A stretch of 64,000 bases of DNA from contig JASPKZ010007421.1 in the NCBI GenBank assembly GCA_030220185.1, positions 372,001 to 436,000 of the forward strand, given 5' to 3'. The position numbers and the translations under genes are program-made. The DNA comes from Diploptera punctata. Its lineage: Eukaryota > Arthropoda > Insecta > Blattodea > Blaberidae. This document shows positions 32,526 through 44,034 of this stretch, piece after piece (positions within the stretch are counted from its first letter, which is position 1; every line of letters begins with the position of its first letter). The notes under the pieces were generated by a model. It was given only the letters and a program-made list of their open reading frames with translations. It did not search any database and was not told the DNA's origin.

Positions 32526-35199
32526 TACCAGCAGTCTCTCCTATATTTAAATGCTGTAATCTGTTCACAAAGCAAGGACTGCTCTCAGGTAGCAATAACG
32601 AGTTGACAGTTGTTATACCTGACTATAGAATATTCCAACATTGTTATTCTACTTATTCATCTAGGCTCATGTTCTTGTCTGGGGGATCAAGTTTAGGACA
32701 AAAACCTCCATCTAACACGTCACTCTGTGTGTGACTCTTCATCTAATTATTTGCTTTTATAAAATCTATCTATATTGTTCAGAAGGGATACTGAGAATTT
32801 TCACTTGTCTACCACTTTACACTGTCAAAAATTACATAAATACATTTATTTCATGAAATATTTTAATGAATTCCTAGAACTTTTATTGAAAAAAAAAACG
32901 GGAATTTGAAAGTTGAAAAATATGAAGGAGTATGAAATTTTCACTAAAATATGAACATTTTGCTAAAATATTATGAAATATGAAGTTTTTTGTTGTTCTT
33001 ATTTGATTCTAAACATCATGAAACGTACAGATACTTAGTCCCAGCGCTCTCGGACAAATAGTTTAAAACATGAAATTTCATAAAATTCCGCGCTCTAGTT
33101 ATCACCTTTTTTAAAATGGGAATAATATACGATAAATTCCAGTCTTCTGGGGTATCGTTTCCAATATCAATTTTATTAAAAAGTTTTGTTAAAATATTAC
33201 TAAAATATGTCCTCCATGTTTTAGGAGTTCCGTCTGAATATTTCCTGGTCCTGGTGCTCTCCCATTTTTTGCCTCTTTCAAAGATCTTTTTACTTCATAT
33301 TCTGTTATCTCTGGAGTGTCAAATTTATATTCTACGTCTGTACCTTGAAGTTGAAACTCATTTCTATTTTCTTGAAGTAAACCTTTATAATGTTGCATCC
33401 AATCTGATGGTCTTATCAACTGAATATTTATCTTCTTTCTTTCTGATTTCCTGATATTTTGTAATGTTTTCCAAGCTTCTTTGGATCTAGCATATCCTAT
33501 CGAATGATCTATATTCGAGCATATATTATCCTAGTACTCATTTTTTGTTCTTCTCACTTCCAGCTTTGTTTTATGTTTTAAAGTGATATATTCATTTTGA
33601 GATGTTGTTGAGTGATCTGATAACCATTTCATCCGTGCTTCCTTTTTTTCTTCTACTTTTTTTTAATATCGTGATTAAACCATTCATTATTTCCTTTTAG
33701 TTCTCGATTTTCTGTCCCAAGTGCTTCTAAAAGCTGCTGAATGTATACTTTCCTTTAGTTGATCATACATTTCCACTGCAGATTTATTTACATTTAAATT
33801 AAGTTTTTGCTTTAATCTTGATTGAAAAAGATATTTTATACTCTCATCATAGAGTAAACTTACTTTATATCTTTGTTCATTCAAAGGGGTTGTATTTGTT
33901 CTGTCTTCCGTTACTTCAATATTTTGTTTTTTCCTACTTGTTAATATGAATCTTCCCAAAAGCATATAATGATCACTTCCGTAATCTGGTTTTCTATACA
34001 CTCTAACGTCTTTCATTATCATATTGCGTTTTTGTTTCACAATTATATAATCAATTATTGATTTGAGACTTTTTGTTGGCTGTTCCCATGTGTATTTCCC
34101 GATGTTGGAAGAAACTATTCATTATCATATAGCCATGTTGTTTACATAAACTTATCAATCTATCTCCATTGTCATTTTCCACCTTTTCCCCAAATCGTCC
34201 AATCACTTCATCTTTCATTCTACTTCCTACTCGACTATTAAAATCTCCTGTTATTATTACGATGTTATCGTACTTCTTGATGTTTTTTTTATTTTGTCCA
34301 AAATTTCTGACAGTTTGTCAAAAAATTAATTTTTCTCTATGGTTGTTGCATCCTCATTTATGGCATATACTCCTATTGTTATAAGCTCTGTCCCAGAAGT
34401 TTGAGATTTAATTTAATAATTCTTTCATCAATTTCTTCCCAAGACACTATATTTTTACCAACTTATTTTTTATCAAAATGGATATACCTCTTTTTGTTCT
34501 ACTAGATTTTGGTACTCCACTTCAGATATGTGTATAATTTCCTAATTTTTCCTGTCCCTTTCCTTTCTGTTTTGTTTCTGAGAGCACAATAATATCTGCA
34601 TTCATTGCTGTAATCTCATCTATTACTTCTTGTTCTTTAGTATTCAAGCCTTGAACATTCCATGTGCCAATAGCAAAGGTCTGTTTTCGTAGCTTAAGTT
34701 TGTCATATTTAAATCCATCCGGCTGACATATTTTACTGAAGTACGTAGCGGTATACTTTTTTCCAGGGCCAGGTTGCCAGCCTGACGCCTAACTTCCAGA
34801 CATGGAGGACCTGGTTTTTTTTTAGGGTTTGCTCCCTTAGCCGACAGATCTCAGTTTTAAGGCGCTGAGAACTCGCCTTCCGTCCCATCCTGTTAGCTAC
34901 AGTATATTACGACTGCAGTCAGGGAGCACGACGAGAACGTAGGATTAGGACTTGCTGGCAGAGCTGCTAAAAATGTCACAGTGGCATTTCTCGAGATTTA
35001 TTAAGGTATACATAGTCGGCATCTGTACCCTTCTCGAGGCTGTACCAACCATTCGCAAACGGATTTAAAGTCTTTAATTGCCTATCCTGTAAGCCTAGGG
35101 TTAGCGGCATCCGCGGGTGTGCGACCCCTAACCTTCGGCGGGACATAAGGTTATGCTTCGGCGTGACACGTATAATGCGGCTACTTATGTTATTATTCT

Positions 35200-35790
35200 C
35201 ATTATTTTGATTTATAAATCTAGTGATCGACCCAAGGTAATAATAATATATATCTGTATAATATTATTTATGGATTCGGATATTTTCTTTTAAATGGATA
35301 TAATAGCGACAAAAGCTAATTTTTGTTTAATTAACCAGACTTATAATTTAAACATGTTTAACAAATTTTTAGTAAAATGAGATGCGTTTAATTACATGTA
35401 TAAATTAGTTAAGATTATGCTGCCCTTACGTATTAATTCTTATTCTAGAGATATTTAGCTTTACATAGATTGTAGATAACGATGCAGAGTTAGATAACCA
35501 ACTATATAAATTACTACAGGGGCGATTAATAATTGCATAGTAATAGTTAATAAATCGTTAAAAATACAACATAGCGAACGATGTTTTTTTTCGCATCAAT
35601 ACTTAATGCTACATGATGCGGCCTAAGGGCCCCCAAGGAAGAATAGATAGCACTAGATATGTATGAATGCCCCGGAACTACCAAATGCGCCGAATAGGTA
35701 GAACGTATGAGCCATGAAGGCTACAAAATAACACAAGTTGTTAGTGTGCAACGTAAAGAAGGAGGGTATTGAGTTCAAGTGCAATTTAAA
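35200..35790. other. Unassigned stretch
   Basis: Between the LINE-F leader and the next LINE fragment I see no gene, repeat or hairpin. Confidence 0.5.
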
Positions 35791-35794
35791 GCAG

Positions 35795-36600
35795 ATATTT
35801 CTTCTTCTTCTTCACTAAGGGGTTTAGACATTAATTGCCTGTTCCGTACTTCTCTAATAGACCATCTCTTCCGAGGACGTCCGACATATACTTCTTCCTA
35901 TTCGGAAAATAATCTTGTAAGATTTTATTTGGTAATCTACTTTCGTTCATTCTTTATACGTGTTCTTTCCACTGATTCGTTTGTCTTAAATTAATACTTT
36001 TCTTTTATAGCCCGAGTAGATATGCAGTTCTATCACGGCAATCCTCACTTCATACCTTGTCCATTCCAGGGTGCACCCCACCTTAGACTCTTCTTAAAAT
36101 ATATCATCTACGAGGACTGAACTTGTATTTTAATATTCTTGTTATGCATAGGAAATTAAACCAAGATATAGCTCCCATACGCTAATGGACACGAGACCGC
36201 CATTGTTTTATAAAATTTTAATGTTAGTTAATTTATGGACCTTATTATTCAATGTTCTATTCATTGTAGCCACAATAGTAGTTTGAACTGTATGAGTTTT
36301 ATGCTTAATATACTTTATCATATACATAGCTGATAATCACATTACCTAAATATTTAAAGTGGTCCGGGCATACTTTGCTTCAATAATTGCGTCTCTAATT
36401 ATAATTTTTGCCCACGCAGAAGTAAGTTTCTAACCACAATAATGTCATTTACTTGTGTTTAACTTCCTGCAAATACTCTACTAATATAATCGACCTAAAC
36501 GTTTATTCGTATTTAGTTTATTAGCAGCCAAAAAAAACATATCTTCATCCTGAGATGGATGAGTAAGCAGTAAATCATCGAGCGAAATAAAGAATATTTT
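35795..36600 (-). pseudogene. Old LINE 3' part with (GAA)n tail
   Basis: Strongly decayed. Minus-strand pieces are LTHPSQDEDMFFLAANKLN (where FADD..E..L normally lies), KFYKTMAV, NESRLPNKIL and VLGRDGLLE, ending in a GAA-triplet tail seen as CTTCTTCTTC at 35800-35812. Family near LINE-B/LINE-F. Confidence 0.6.
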
Positions 36601-36679
36601 CTATTTTAGTCGCAAATAACTGCTGCAGCGAACAGAAAATCTCTAACACAATTAATAACTCCAATACCAGCTGATAGTG

Positions 36680-37045
36680 CGTACGTCCTGCGCCGTAAGT
36701 CGCAGTGATGGTTAAGGCAAGAGAGACTAGCGGCGCCAGAGCAATGGGAGTTGCGGCTGGTTCGAGTCTCCATGGGGAGAATAAATAATTTCATGGATTT
36801 TCGGCCAGTATGGGACCGTTGCTCCACCCAGCATCGTGAGCTGAAAAACGTTCACGACTGAAAGTTAAGAAAAACCAGCATATAACGCTTTTGCTGCGCT
36901 TTGACGGGGACCCAATATGCTTAAAATACATCACGCTATACTTGGTGGTTGATCGTCTACCTCTGTGATTAACACATGTTGATGAGAGGCCAGCAATGGA
37001 AGGTAGGCCAAGGGCCTGTTAGGTCTGCATCATGGAGTTTTTTTT
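36680..37045 (+). mobile_element. SINE-C copy, full length
   Basis: Head TGCGCCGTAAGTCGCAGTGATGG broken by divergence, then GGTTAAGGCAAGAG, B-box GGTTCGAGTCTCCATGGGG. TTCGGCCAGTATGGGACCG, CACCCAGCATCGTGAG, GTTGATCGTCTACCTCTGTG and an end GGGCCTGTTAGG follow. It defines the order seen in the other copies. Confidence 0.85.
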
Positions 37046-37049
37046 TATA

Positions 37050-37424
37050 ATTAGCTGATACAGCACGGTCTAAATCCCATTATAACGCAGTCTTTATTGA
37101 AGCGACGTTTTATTAATATGAAGAAGTTCAACAATACGGTTACACGGGGATATTCATTTAATGTGACGCAGTTTAATCTCTCACCTTATAGTTACACATA
37201 CCACCCGGGGATTACAGTGGCACCACGTGTCGGGAGAGGAATTTTAACTATGGATCACACACATACATTGACTATGCAAGGACATGGAGGGACTCCCCTA
37301 ATGAGGGATCTGCTCACTTTCAGGGACTCCTCCGAGGCAACACAACATAAGTCGAAACACGCCATTCACAACACATTTATACTAAACATGGCGAATATGG
37401 TAATAATGATTTTGATGGCCACAT
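37050..37424. other. Unassigned stretch with one 109-codon frame
   Basis: The frame at 37097-37426 gives no family resemblance that I can recognise, and its end runs into a SINE-A fragment. I do not call it a gene. Confidence 0.5.
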
Positions 37425-37482
37425 GATGTTCGGGAACCGTTTGGACCCTAAAGTCTCCCGACATTTGTCTTACAGCGATTTC
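37425..37482 (-). mobile_element. SINE-A fragment
   Basis: GGGAACCGTTTGGACCC followed by CCCGACATTTGTCTTACAG matches the middle of SINE-A in the same orientation as the 42.5-kb copy. Confidence 0.75.
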
Positions 37483-37519
37483 AAATTGAGGAGCATTTGT
37501 ATCTACTCTCGGATTGTCT

Positions 37520-37800
37520 AAGTAGCAAGATGGTTAGTGCGATAGAGCGTAAGGATTGAGATGATGGGATCAAATCCAAGTTTATGGATAATCCTTTTTC
37601 TTTGGTTTTATTTTGTTGTTATATTTCAATTATGATATATGGTCAGCATGACGAGTCTCCTAGCCGTCAGGTCCGCTATGAATTACAGATATCCAAATTC
37701 CTCACGATTTTTGGTGGAAACAGTCATACTGGAGGAAATTACTCGAGAAAATTATTTCTCCCTACGGACTCGAATCAGCGCATGTCCCGTTGCTCTGCAT
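37520..37800. mobile_element. tRNA-derived SINE remnants
   Basis: A tRNA-like head at 37525-37580 (AAGATGGTTAGTGCGATAGA, B-box-like GATCAAATCC) is followed at 37640-37790 by a SINE-C-like minus-strand piece (GGTCAGCATGACG, TCAGGTCCGC, CCTACGGACTCGAATCAG). Possibly two elements. Confidence 0.45.
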
Positions 37801-38039
37801 GTATTGTAGATTGTATTAATAAATTTAAGGTTATATATTTGTTAGAATTATTTATATTCATATTCTAATTTTTCCTTTAATAATTCTGAATCTTTCTCAG
37901 CCTAATTTCTTGTCAGTTATTAAAATAGTGTTTATTATATGACTTGTTTTAACAAATCAAGAGCATACTTTGCCTATTTAGTTGTAAAGTAAATAATACA
38001 ATTACATCTTATAAAATAACATTAAATCACCCGAATAAA

Positions 38040-38745
38040 TCAAAATTTATGGTAGAATTGTTTTTCTAGATTTATCTTGAAAAAAATACATTTACAACCC
38101 AAAGATTTTTTAATGTAAAAAATTAACCGTCTCCAGCCGTTTCTTAAAGTGATTCTTAGTAACAGGAGCGACCCACTCTTCAATGAATACAGATTACAGA
38201 ACTTAAGAGAAAAATTATTACGAGAATATGAAAAATATTAATTAGAATAAAAATTTTCTCTAATTGTATACACATTATATGCACGTTAAAAAAGATCTGA
38301 ACTAGTATTGTGATGTAACATCTCCAAACATTGAACTTGCGATTATGAATATTTAAATAGTAGATAACTATGTTCAATTTGTTACTTATCTCGATATTGC
38401 GACTTTTTCGACAATTTAAATTATTTTTCTCATTGAAATAAAACAATTTCACTACTTTTGTATAAAATTCATCCTGTTGCACAGCGATAACAAGAATGAT
38501 AACGTTACCATGCAATACCACGGAATGTAAAATGCCATTTAAATGAATTTAATTAAATATTAATGCTTCACAGATTGAATAAAAAACCGATTCATCTTTT
38601 AACTTATAGGCTACAGCTGTGATTTGTAAATGGACAAATTAAATACATGTATCTTACTTTAATTCCTTGTTAATATGTACTCAACGTATCCTTGTTAATT
38701 ACGTATAACTAATTGAAATTAAAACAAGTAAAATTCACAAATTAT
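38040..38745 (+). repeat. R1-related segment with core module at 38468-38540
   Basis: Core: TTGCACAGCGATAACAAGAATGATAACGTTA, then CCACGGAATGTAAAATG; the right half of the hairpin is lost. The usual downstream block (TTAATGCTTCACAGATTGAAT, TTCATCTTTTAACTTATA) follows. It continues into 39400-39990, which parallels 52200-52680 of R1 copy 2. Confidence 0.65.
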
Positions 38746-38883
38746 GAATATTTTATTTTCCAACCTTGTGGGTAACATTTTGATCTTCACTATTAAATTT
38801 TAGCCTTTTCAATCTTTACACTAAATTCCATTCATTGCGCGATAGGTTTAGCTGCCGGGTACCAACTTATAACGTTTGATCTA

Positions 38884-39192
38884 AAAAAGTAAAGTAAAGT
38901 GATCCCACTACAGACCTCAGGAGACCCTTGGGGTAGTAGGAGGTTAAGGCTCCCACTTTTCTGGACAATCGGCACTTGGTGTCAGCCGGGTGTCAGCCCT
39001 GAGTGATGGCTGCCTTTATTCTCAGAACAAGCATCTGGTACTCATTTCCGTTAGAGGCTGAGTCGAACCCAGGGCCATAGTGCCGCCTGAAGGTTTGTGT
39101 CAGTTTTAAAATCGACCCACAGGGACTCGAACCCTCGACCTTCCGGCTGGTAGTGTAGTGCCTTAACCATTACGCTACGGCGTGCCCCGGCA
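38884..39192 (-). mobile_element. SINE-B, full length with 9-bp TSD
   Basis: A 309-bp element flanked by TTTGATCTA at 38875-38883 and 39193-39201. On the minus strand the head reads CACGCCGTAGCGTAATGGTT (A-box TAGCGTAATGG), B-box GGGTTCGAGTCCC. The body contains GACTCAGCCTCTAACGGAAA, ACCAGATGCTTGTTCTGAG and CCGATTGTCCAG, and the 3' end a TAAAG/TTTAC simple tail. It is the reference copy for the fragments at 31385, 32365, 39795 and 52480. Confidence 0.92.
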
Positions 39193-39399
39193 TTTGATCT
39201 AGCTGGCGATAATTTAGGTGGAATAAGATTGACATGTCATCAGCGGTTTTCTGAACCTCAAGCTATTATTTATTGAAGACACCAAAATTCCATACGATTC
39301 TGCAGGCTGAAATTTCATGCAATAAATTCCTTTAAGGACTCAAACCAGATCAGGTTCCGTAGCTCTCAGCCGAGGTGTAACGCATTGAACTGCTACGTT

Positions 39400-39995
39400 T
39401 TTCAGAATCTCTATTATTTATTATTATATACAAATTTTCGGAATAGTTACTTTCTTCGTCCATTGTATGTTTTTTAACAAATTCTAGTCCATCTGTCTAT
39501 CTGGTTGGTTCTAATATCGATCTTACTAATATAATTGTTTCCCTTTATTTTCTTCTGTCCTTTTCAAGATACAGCAGGTGATTTTGTCCTCAGACTTCAT
39601 GATTATAAATTTTTAAAGTTACTTGTTTCGGTGAATCAATGTCGTATTTACGGTCTTATTTAAGATAAAAATAACAAATATTTACTAAACATTGTGAAAT
39701 CTCTTTTGAAAAAAAATATTAAGTAAGGACATAAACGTCTTTACCAAGGCATCTGAGGGAAAGCACACATAACTATAAGTTATGTCACGGTTAGATGATT
39801 TAAAAGTGATCCAATTCCGGACTTAAGGCTCTTGGTATATTAGAGGTTACGGCTCTCACCTTTCTAGAAAATCTGTATTTGACATCAGATGGTTGTGAGC
39901 CCTGCCTTAGGCCTTCTTTATAAAAATAACATATATTTAGTATAGATTCCGTTTAGAGCCGAGTGGATTCTCAGGTCAATGGAAGTAAGTAAATA
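39400..39995 (+). repeat. R1 distal part (copy 3) with an old SINE-B
   Basis: It shares AAGTTACTTGTTTCGGTGAATC, ACATTGTGAAATC-type and GTCTTTACCAAGGCATC-type blocks with 52290-52440. An old minus-strand SINE-B 3' half (39795-39990) sits at the place where copy 2 has one at 52480-52665. The SINE therefore predates the duplication. Confidence 0.6.
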
Positions 39996-40214
39996 TAGAA
40001 ACAAAGTTGTAAAAGTATTTATTCCATCGGGTATCGAAAACTGCTACCTCTGTTTTGTAACACATTGCCTTAATAAGTTTTGAACCAGATTCATTCTATG
40101 TTTTCAGTATTTTTTCTTTAATACATCCTTCATATTACGGGTGAAGTTTTTACTTATATTTAAACAAACATCTATCCTCATTTATTTCTTTTTTACCGTA
40201 ATTGTTTTTGCTTG

Positions 40215-40515
40215 TATACCATAACAGCACATCATAATGTTTGTCTTGGATTGACGACAGGCACTGTAAATAGGTGCACAGTGACTGGCCTCGCTGGATA
40301 CGTAGTTATCAATTTTCAGGGCCATCATCAAGGACAGCACAGAAGAACACAACATAAGAAATAGCGAGATATAAGTTAGACAGAATAATTATTTAATAAA
40401 TAATAATTGTGAGATATATTTGCACGACTTTGATATTGGAGAGGTTTTTTTCATGTTTCAAGACACAAAATACTAAACCACAAAAATAACCTGCACTTTT
40501 ATTCGAGTGTTCATA
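40215..40515 (+). repeat. Repeat D, long copy 2
   Basis: Counterpart of 25010-25315 over its full length, same strand. Confidence 0.85.
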
Positions 40516-40639
40516 TGAATTGAAGGTCCGTATTGTTGTTCATATGTCACATAGGCCTATACAGACGTCAGAAGTACAGGCAAGTACAAAAGAGAAGATA
40601 AGACTATATAGAATTTAAATATACATATATATATATATG

Positions 40640-40825
40640 GCATGAGCACTGGGTAAATTCGGATAAGAAGGGTGAAACCCCAAAAGAAACCAACCCTGCA
40701 TCAGATTCTTCCATAACCAACCCCACATGCAGTGGCAGAGTCGTGAACTAGGATCCAACAATTGAAGAACGTGTGCTAACCTCTTGCGCCATAGAAGCGC
40801 TTTAACCAGTAGTAGCATTGTTATT
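40640..40825 (-). mobile_element. Possible tRNA-derived SINE (minus strand)
   Basis: Minus strand: ACTGGTTAAAGCGCTTCTAT, GCAAGAGGTTAGCACACG, GGATCCTAGTTCACGACTC. Preceded by a TA run at 40619-40638. Single copy; weak support. Confidence 0.4.
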
Positions 40826-40829
40826 TTCA

Positions 40830-41400
40830 AGCCTCGTTATCCGAAAATACCTTGAATCAGAAACTAGACAAAAATACAATCCATCAATATCTGATAGAAA
40901 ACTTTGATTATCGAATAACGGTCAGAGAGATTATCGTGTAGTATGAACATAACTCTGATACAGGAGCGAACCGTAAATAGATCTTCTTCCTACAAATTGC
41001 GAGTTGAATGTTAGGACAGCCTTCATAAATAAATTCCTCAAATATGTATGTTCTAGATAAATATAATTCAGAAGACCAGGGTCCAATCGAGTTATGACAT
41101 TATTACATTAAACTATGCGTTATGACAACTAACATTATTGGAGCCGAATTTCTGAACCAGGCGAGGAAGAGCAAAAATTTGCTCAGATATTTTTATTGTT
41201 GAGGTACTTTTACGTGTCGTAAATCTAGACAAGCGGTCGAAAAATCTGTAGCTTTTATCCCAAGGAGCAGATACCCACTTAATTTCAACGATATTTATCA
41301 ATCTGTTCTAAAATTAAGCCTCCGTTATTTTCAATTATTTAATTAGAATAAACTCTAAATTCCATACAGGGATAGTTCTAAGAGTCTTATAGGCGGCTGC
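40830..41400. other. Unassigned stretch
   Basis: No gene or repeat is recognisable. Confidence 0.5.
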
Positions 41401-41429
41401 CATCTTGTGTCATTTTTATCATCTGAGAC

Positions 41430-41600
41430 AGAATACGTCCTACAAGTGTCAAGTTCCCAAGTCTTATTGTAGTTACCCAAATTCGTCAATATTCTGGTTT
41501 GCAACGTCTCGCAGTGGCCAAAATTCCTTTACAAATTTTCTTTCCTTTAGGGATTCGAACATGGGGATGTCCCATAGATCTGTGCCAGGCGTGATGCCTA
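41430..41600 (-). mobile_element. Diverged SINE-C-like remnant
   Basis: GTAGTTACCCAAATTCG, CAGTGGCCAAAATTCC and GGGATTCGAACATGGGGATG resemble the minus-strand order of SINE-C (19470-19590). Confidence 0.45.
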
Positions 41601-41756
41601 CATTCTTCATATCTTACGTTATTTATTATATGAACATTTCAGCACAAATTAACTTAATCCATTGTTTGTTTTGTTCTTAAACTCCCGATTATCTGTTTGT
41701 TTAGAATATTGATTTTATTAGTATTTATACCTGTTCCTATTCAGCAATAGTTTTTC

Positions 41757-41835
41757 ATATGTATGTCTTGGTCAGATGACAGGAACTGTGAGCCACACAT
41801 TAAATAGATACATTGCGCCAGTCACGTTGTACTAC
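41757..41835 (+). repeat. Repeat D fragment
   Basis: TATGTCTTGGTCAGATGACA, GGAACTGTGAGCCACACATT and AAATAGATACATTGC are shared with 3412-3505. Confidence 0.65.
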
Positions 41836-42449
41836 TATTTACTAAGATTCATGTTCTATAATGCATTACACCAAAAACAATTCAAGAAAAAGAAGCACAT
41901 ACACATGTACAGAGATATTTTAGAGAGAGGGGAAGTACTTAATAACAATCCTAAGAAACTGCATATTGCTGGGAATATTTGTATACGTATCAGAACAACT
42001 CGAATTTTAAACATAAAGTAACATTGGTCTTGGCAGGGTTAATTTATTGGAAAAACCTTGCGCGAGAAGAAAAAATATATACAGAAGAGTTGTTAATGAG
42101 CATCTTTAGTTACGTTAGGAAAGTAGTTATGTCCAGGATATTTACGTTCTAAAATATCCACAGCCGGGTGTGGAACTCATGAATTGTCGAACCGAAGGTA
42201 ACTTCTAGTGCATCAAATCGACTATAATGAACTGGAAGAAGGAAGAAAAGTAACGGTAAGAAGAATTGGATGAAAACGTCTATTTAGTTTAATAGACATT
42301 ATACGCATAATGTTAATTAACTAAAGATATAAATTTATGTAAACTTTTCGGAGATGAAATCTTGCTCATGATTATTTAAACACGGTCCCACGAGAAAACT
42401 AGATGCAATTTGTTATTTAAATCGATTCGAGAACTTTTCGCTTGGTGTT
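41836..42449. other. Mostly unassigned; R1-like near its end
   Basis: 42390-42440 (AGATGCAATTTGTTATTTAA, ATCGATTCG) resembles 10495-10515 and 50080-50100 of R1. The rest is not assigned. Confidence 0.4.
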
Positions 42450-42459
42450 AATTAGGCAT

Positions 42460-42812
42460 CCATCCCATCCATAGTAATTCTGCCCTAAGGCAGGTCCTTC
42501 ACTGCAACCATAGCATTTTAATGCTATGCTTGCAGCTTTACTAGGGAAGGTGTGGTAGCTTCCCGTTGCTTTCCACGCCGGGGAAGGATGATGACGATAA
42601 TGATTATGATAAGGATGATGGTGATGATCATGATGATGATGCCATATGATTTTGGGGACCGTTTGGGCCTTGAAGTTTTCCTGACATTTGTCTTACAGGT
42701 GAGGAAAAACCCCGATAAAAACCTCACCAAGAAAAACTGCCCCGACCGGGCATCGAACCCGGGTCCGCTGCGTGACAAGGCAGCACGCTACCTCGAGACC
42801 ACAGCGGTGGAC
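42460..42812 (-). mobile_element. SINE-A, full length with 10-bp TSD
   Basis: AATTAGGCAT flanks it at 42450-42459 and 42813-42822. Minus strand: GTCCACCGCTGTGGTCTCG, GAGGTAGCGTGCTGCC (A-box), CCCGGGTTCGATGCCCGG (B-box), body, ATC/GAT-rich middle (42590-42640), CTTAGGGCAGAATTACTATG. It inserted into an R1-like segment. Confidence 0.93.
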
Positions 42813-42839
42813 AATTAGGCATAATGTACTTACTTAAAC

Positions 42840-43100
42840 ATGTATATTTCATCAAATGTTTAAATAAATTGCGCCTTGTAGCGTAGCGATAACAAGAATG
42901 GTGACGTATTGCTATAACGTTACGAAGCAACGCCACTGAAAGCGAAATTTAAAAATGTTATTTTAAACGAGTAATTCATAATTTTTTTTTTCAGTTTCAT
43001 TTCTAAAATGCTTCATACATTATTTTATATTGCACGAACTACACTTCATCTATTATGTGAATAATAAATAATTTTTGAAATATCAGATTTACCATAATTT
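42840..43100 (+). repeat. R1-related core module at 42.9 kb
   Basis: GCGTAGCGATAACAAGAATGG, TGACGTATTGCTATAACG, TTACGAAGCAACGCCACTGAA. Downstream AT-rich block as in other copies. Confidence 0.75.
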
Positions 43101-43164
43101 AAAGTGATATTAATGTAACAACTCATAAAATCAGGGAGAGAAGAACTTATGGATAAGATACGTC

Positions 43165-43980
43165 GGTTAATTTGTATGATCATCATCATCTTCTTCTTCT
43201 TCTTCTTCTTCTTCTTCTTCTTCACGGTATGCTTTGGAAGTCTGTTGTTATCCATTCGTTGCAGGTGTTCAGTCCATCACTTCTTGTAATTATATACTTG
43301 ATGTGTAATTGGCATTACTCTTAACTCTTCTCTTATCGTTTCGTTCCTTGTATGAACTCGTCTTATACATCCCTTAACTGCTCTAAAAATTTATTTTGTG
43401 TCGATTGAATATTCTTAATTTCTTTCTGTCTCAGGACCCAGTTCTCACTGTCGTATAATAGAGTAGGGACTCCCATATTCTTGTAAAATTTCAACTGTTT
43501 CCTTTCTCGTTTTATTTCCAAGTATGTTCGCCTAATTGTGCCACACATAAGTTGGTATCTGGAAAGTTTTGTTTGAAGATCTTTGCCGTAACCGTAATAT
43601 ATATTGTTTCCCAGATAATTAAAGTGTGATACTTGTTTAAGTAAAACATTATCTACTACAATTTTTGATCTTACAGGATCCTTTCCTCTGAAAACCATTA
43701 TCTCAGTTTTAGATGTTGAAATCTTGCAATTATATGTTTCTGCTACTTTGCTTAATGTATGTATGCTGTACTGTAATTCGTCTTCAGATACTGCAATGAG
43801 TACTTGGTCATTCGCGAACAACAGTGTATTGTTGATGTATTTGTTTCTGTTAACATTTATTCCTCTGGATATTTGCTTTACTCGTACTTGTTGGTTCCAC
43901 TCACTCAGCACATCGTCTAAATAAAGTGGTTGATAAACTACAGCCTTGCCGAACACCTTGGTTCGTTACCTTATAATTGG
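43165..43980 (-). pseudogene. LINE-B-like RT and C-terminal part with (GAA)n tail
   Basis: 197 open codons (43956-43363): INNTLLFANDQVLIAVSEDE (active site changed from FADD to FAND), TEIMVFRGKDPVRSKIVVD, VSHFNYLGNNIYYG, VPTLLYDSENWVLRQKE. More C-terminal pieces follow in other frames (RMDNNRLPKH) to a tail of about ten GAA triplets (43192-43222). The Asp-to-Asn change in the catalytic pair would inactivate the RT. Confidence 0.85.
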
Positions 43981-44034
43981 TCCTGATTTTAATTTGTTTA
44001 ATTGGAGAAAAAAACTCTTCCAATTTAATGAAAA

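Larger units (their letters stand above)
31073..33097. mobile_element. hAT element with intact ends and 8-bp TSD
   Basis: The 8-bp target GTTATCAC is repeated at 31065-31072 and 33098-33105. The ends are inverted: TAGAGCGAGGAATT (31073) and, reversed, TAGAGCGCGGAATTTTATG (33097). 8-bp TSDs with TAGAG-type ends are characteristic of hAT transposons. Inside are sub-terminal ATATGAAA/AAATATGA motifs on both sides (31100-31160 and 32920-33010), a decayed transposase end, and two SINE-B copies. At 2.0 kb it is shorter than autonomous hATs and could only have moved with help. Confidence 0.92.
28860..34730 (-). pseudogene. LINE-F endonuclease/reverse transcriptase, broken and split in three
   Basis: Minus-strand reading. 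Endonuclease: FAIGTWNVQGLN (about 34680), DIIVLSETKQKGKG (catalytic Glu, 34580), IVIITGDFNSRVG (34250), DYGSDHYMLLGRF (33970). RT: KNGRAPGPGNIQTELLKHG (33280), then, beyond the hAT, PSTARIFSKIINFKLKEM and EEQCGFRSGRSCIDNIF (30950), and MLFADDQIIFAGEED (active site, 30560). C-terminal region beyond the nested LINE: ILSYGSETWSLTELQ (29250), WYDHVERMENERLPK (29070). Stops and shifts are frequent. The layout is that of single-ORF APE/RT LINEs, similar to but distinct from LINE-B. Confidence 0.85.
28848..35190 (-). mobile_element. LINE-F, near full length, carrying two nested insertions
   Basis: The element runs on the minus strand from a GC-richer 5' leader (about 35190-34740) to a tail of GAA triplets at 28848-28860. 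It is interrupted by a plus-strand LINE at 29314-30245 and by a hAT element at 31073-33097. Removing both leaves about 3.4 kb. The C-terminal part (28860-29313) joins the RT part (30246-31072) at TKETKMKIYKS, and RT joins the linker across the hAT site at a GTTATCAC target. The order of events is LINE-F first, then the two insertions. Confidence 0.85.

Noticed and set aside
32333..32734. Plus-strand protein of 133 residues
   Set aside because: Its middle is the SINE-B fragment; the remainder has no resemblance to a protein family.
37097..37426. A 109-residue host protein
   Set aside because: No recognised domain, and the end of the frame coincides with a SINE-A fragment, so it looks accidental.
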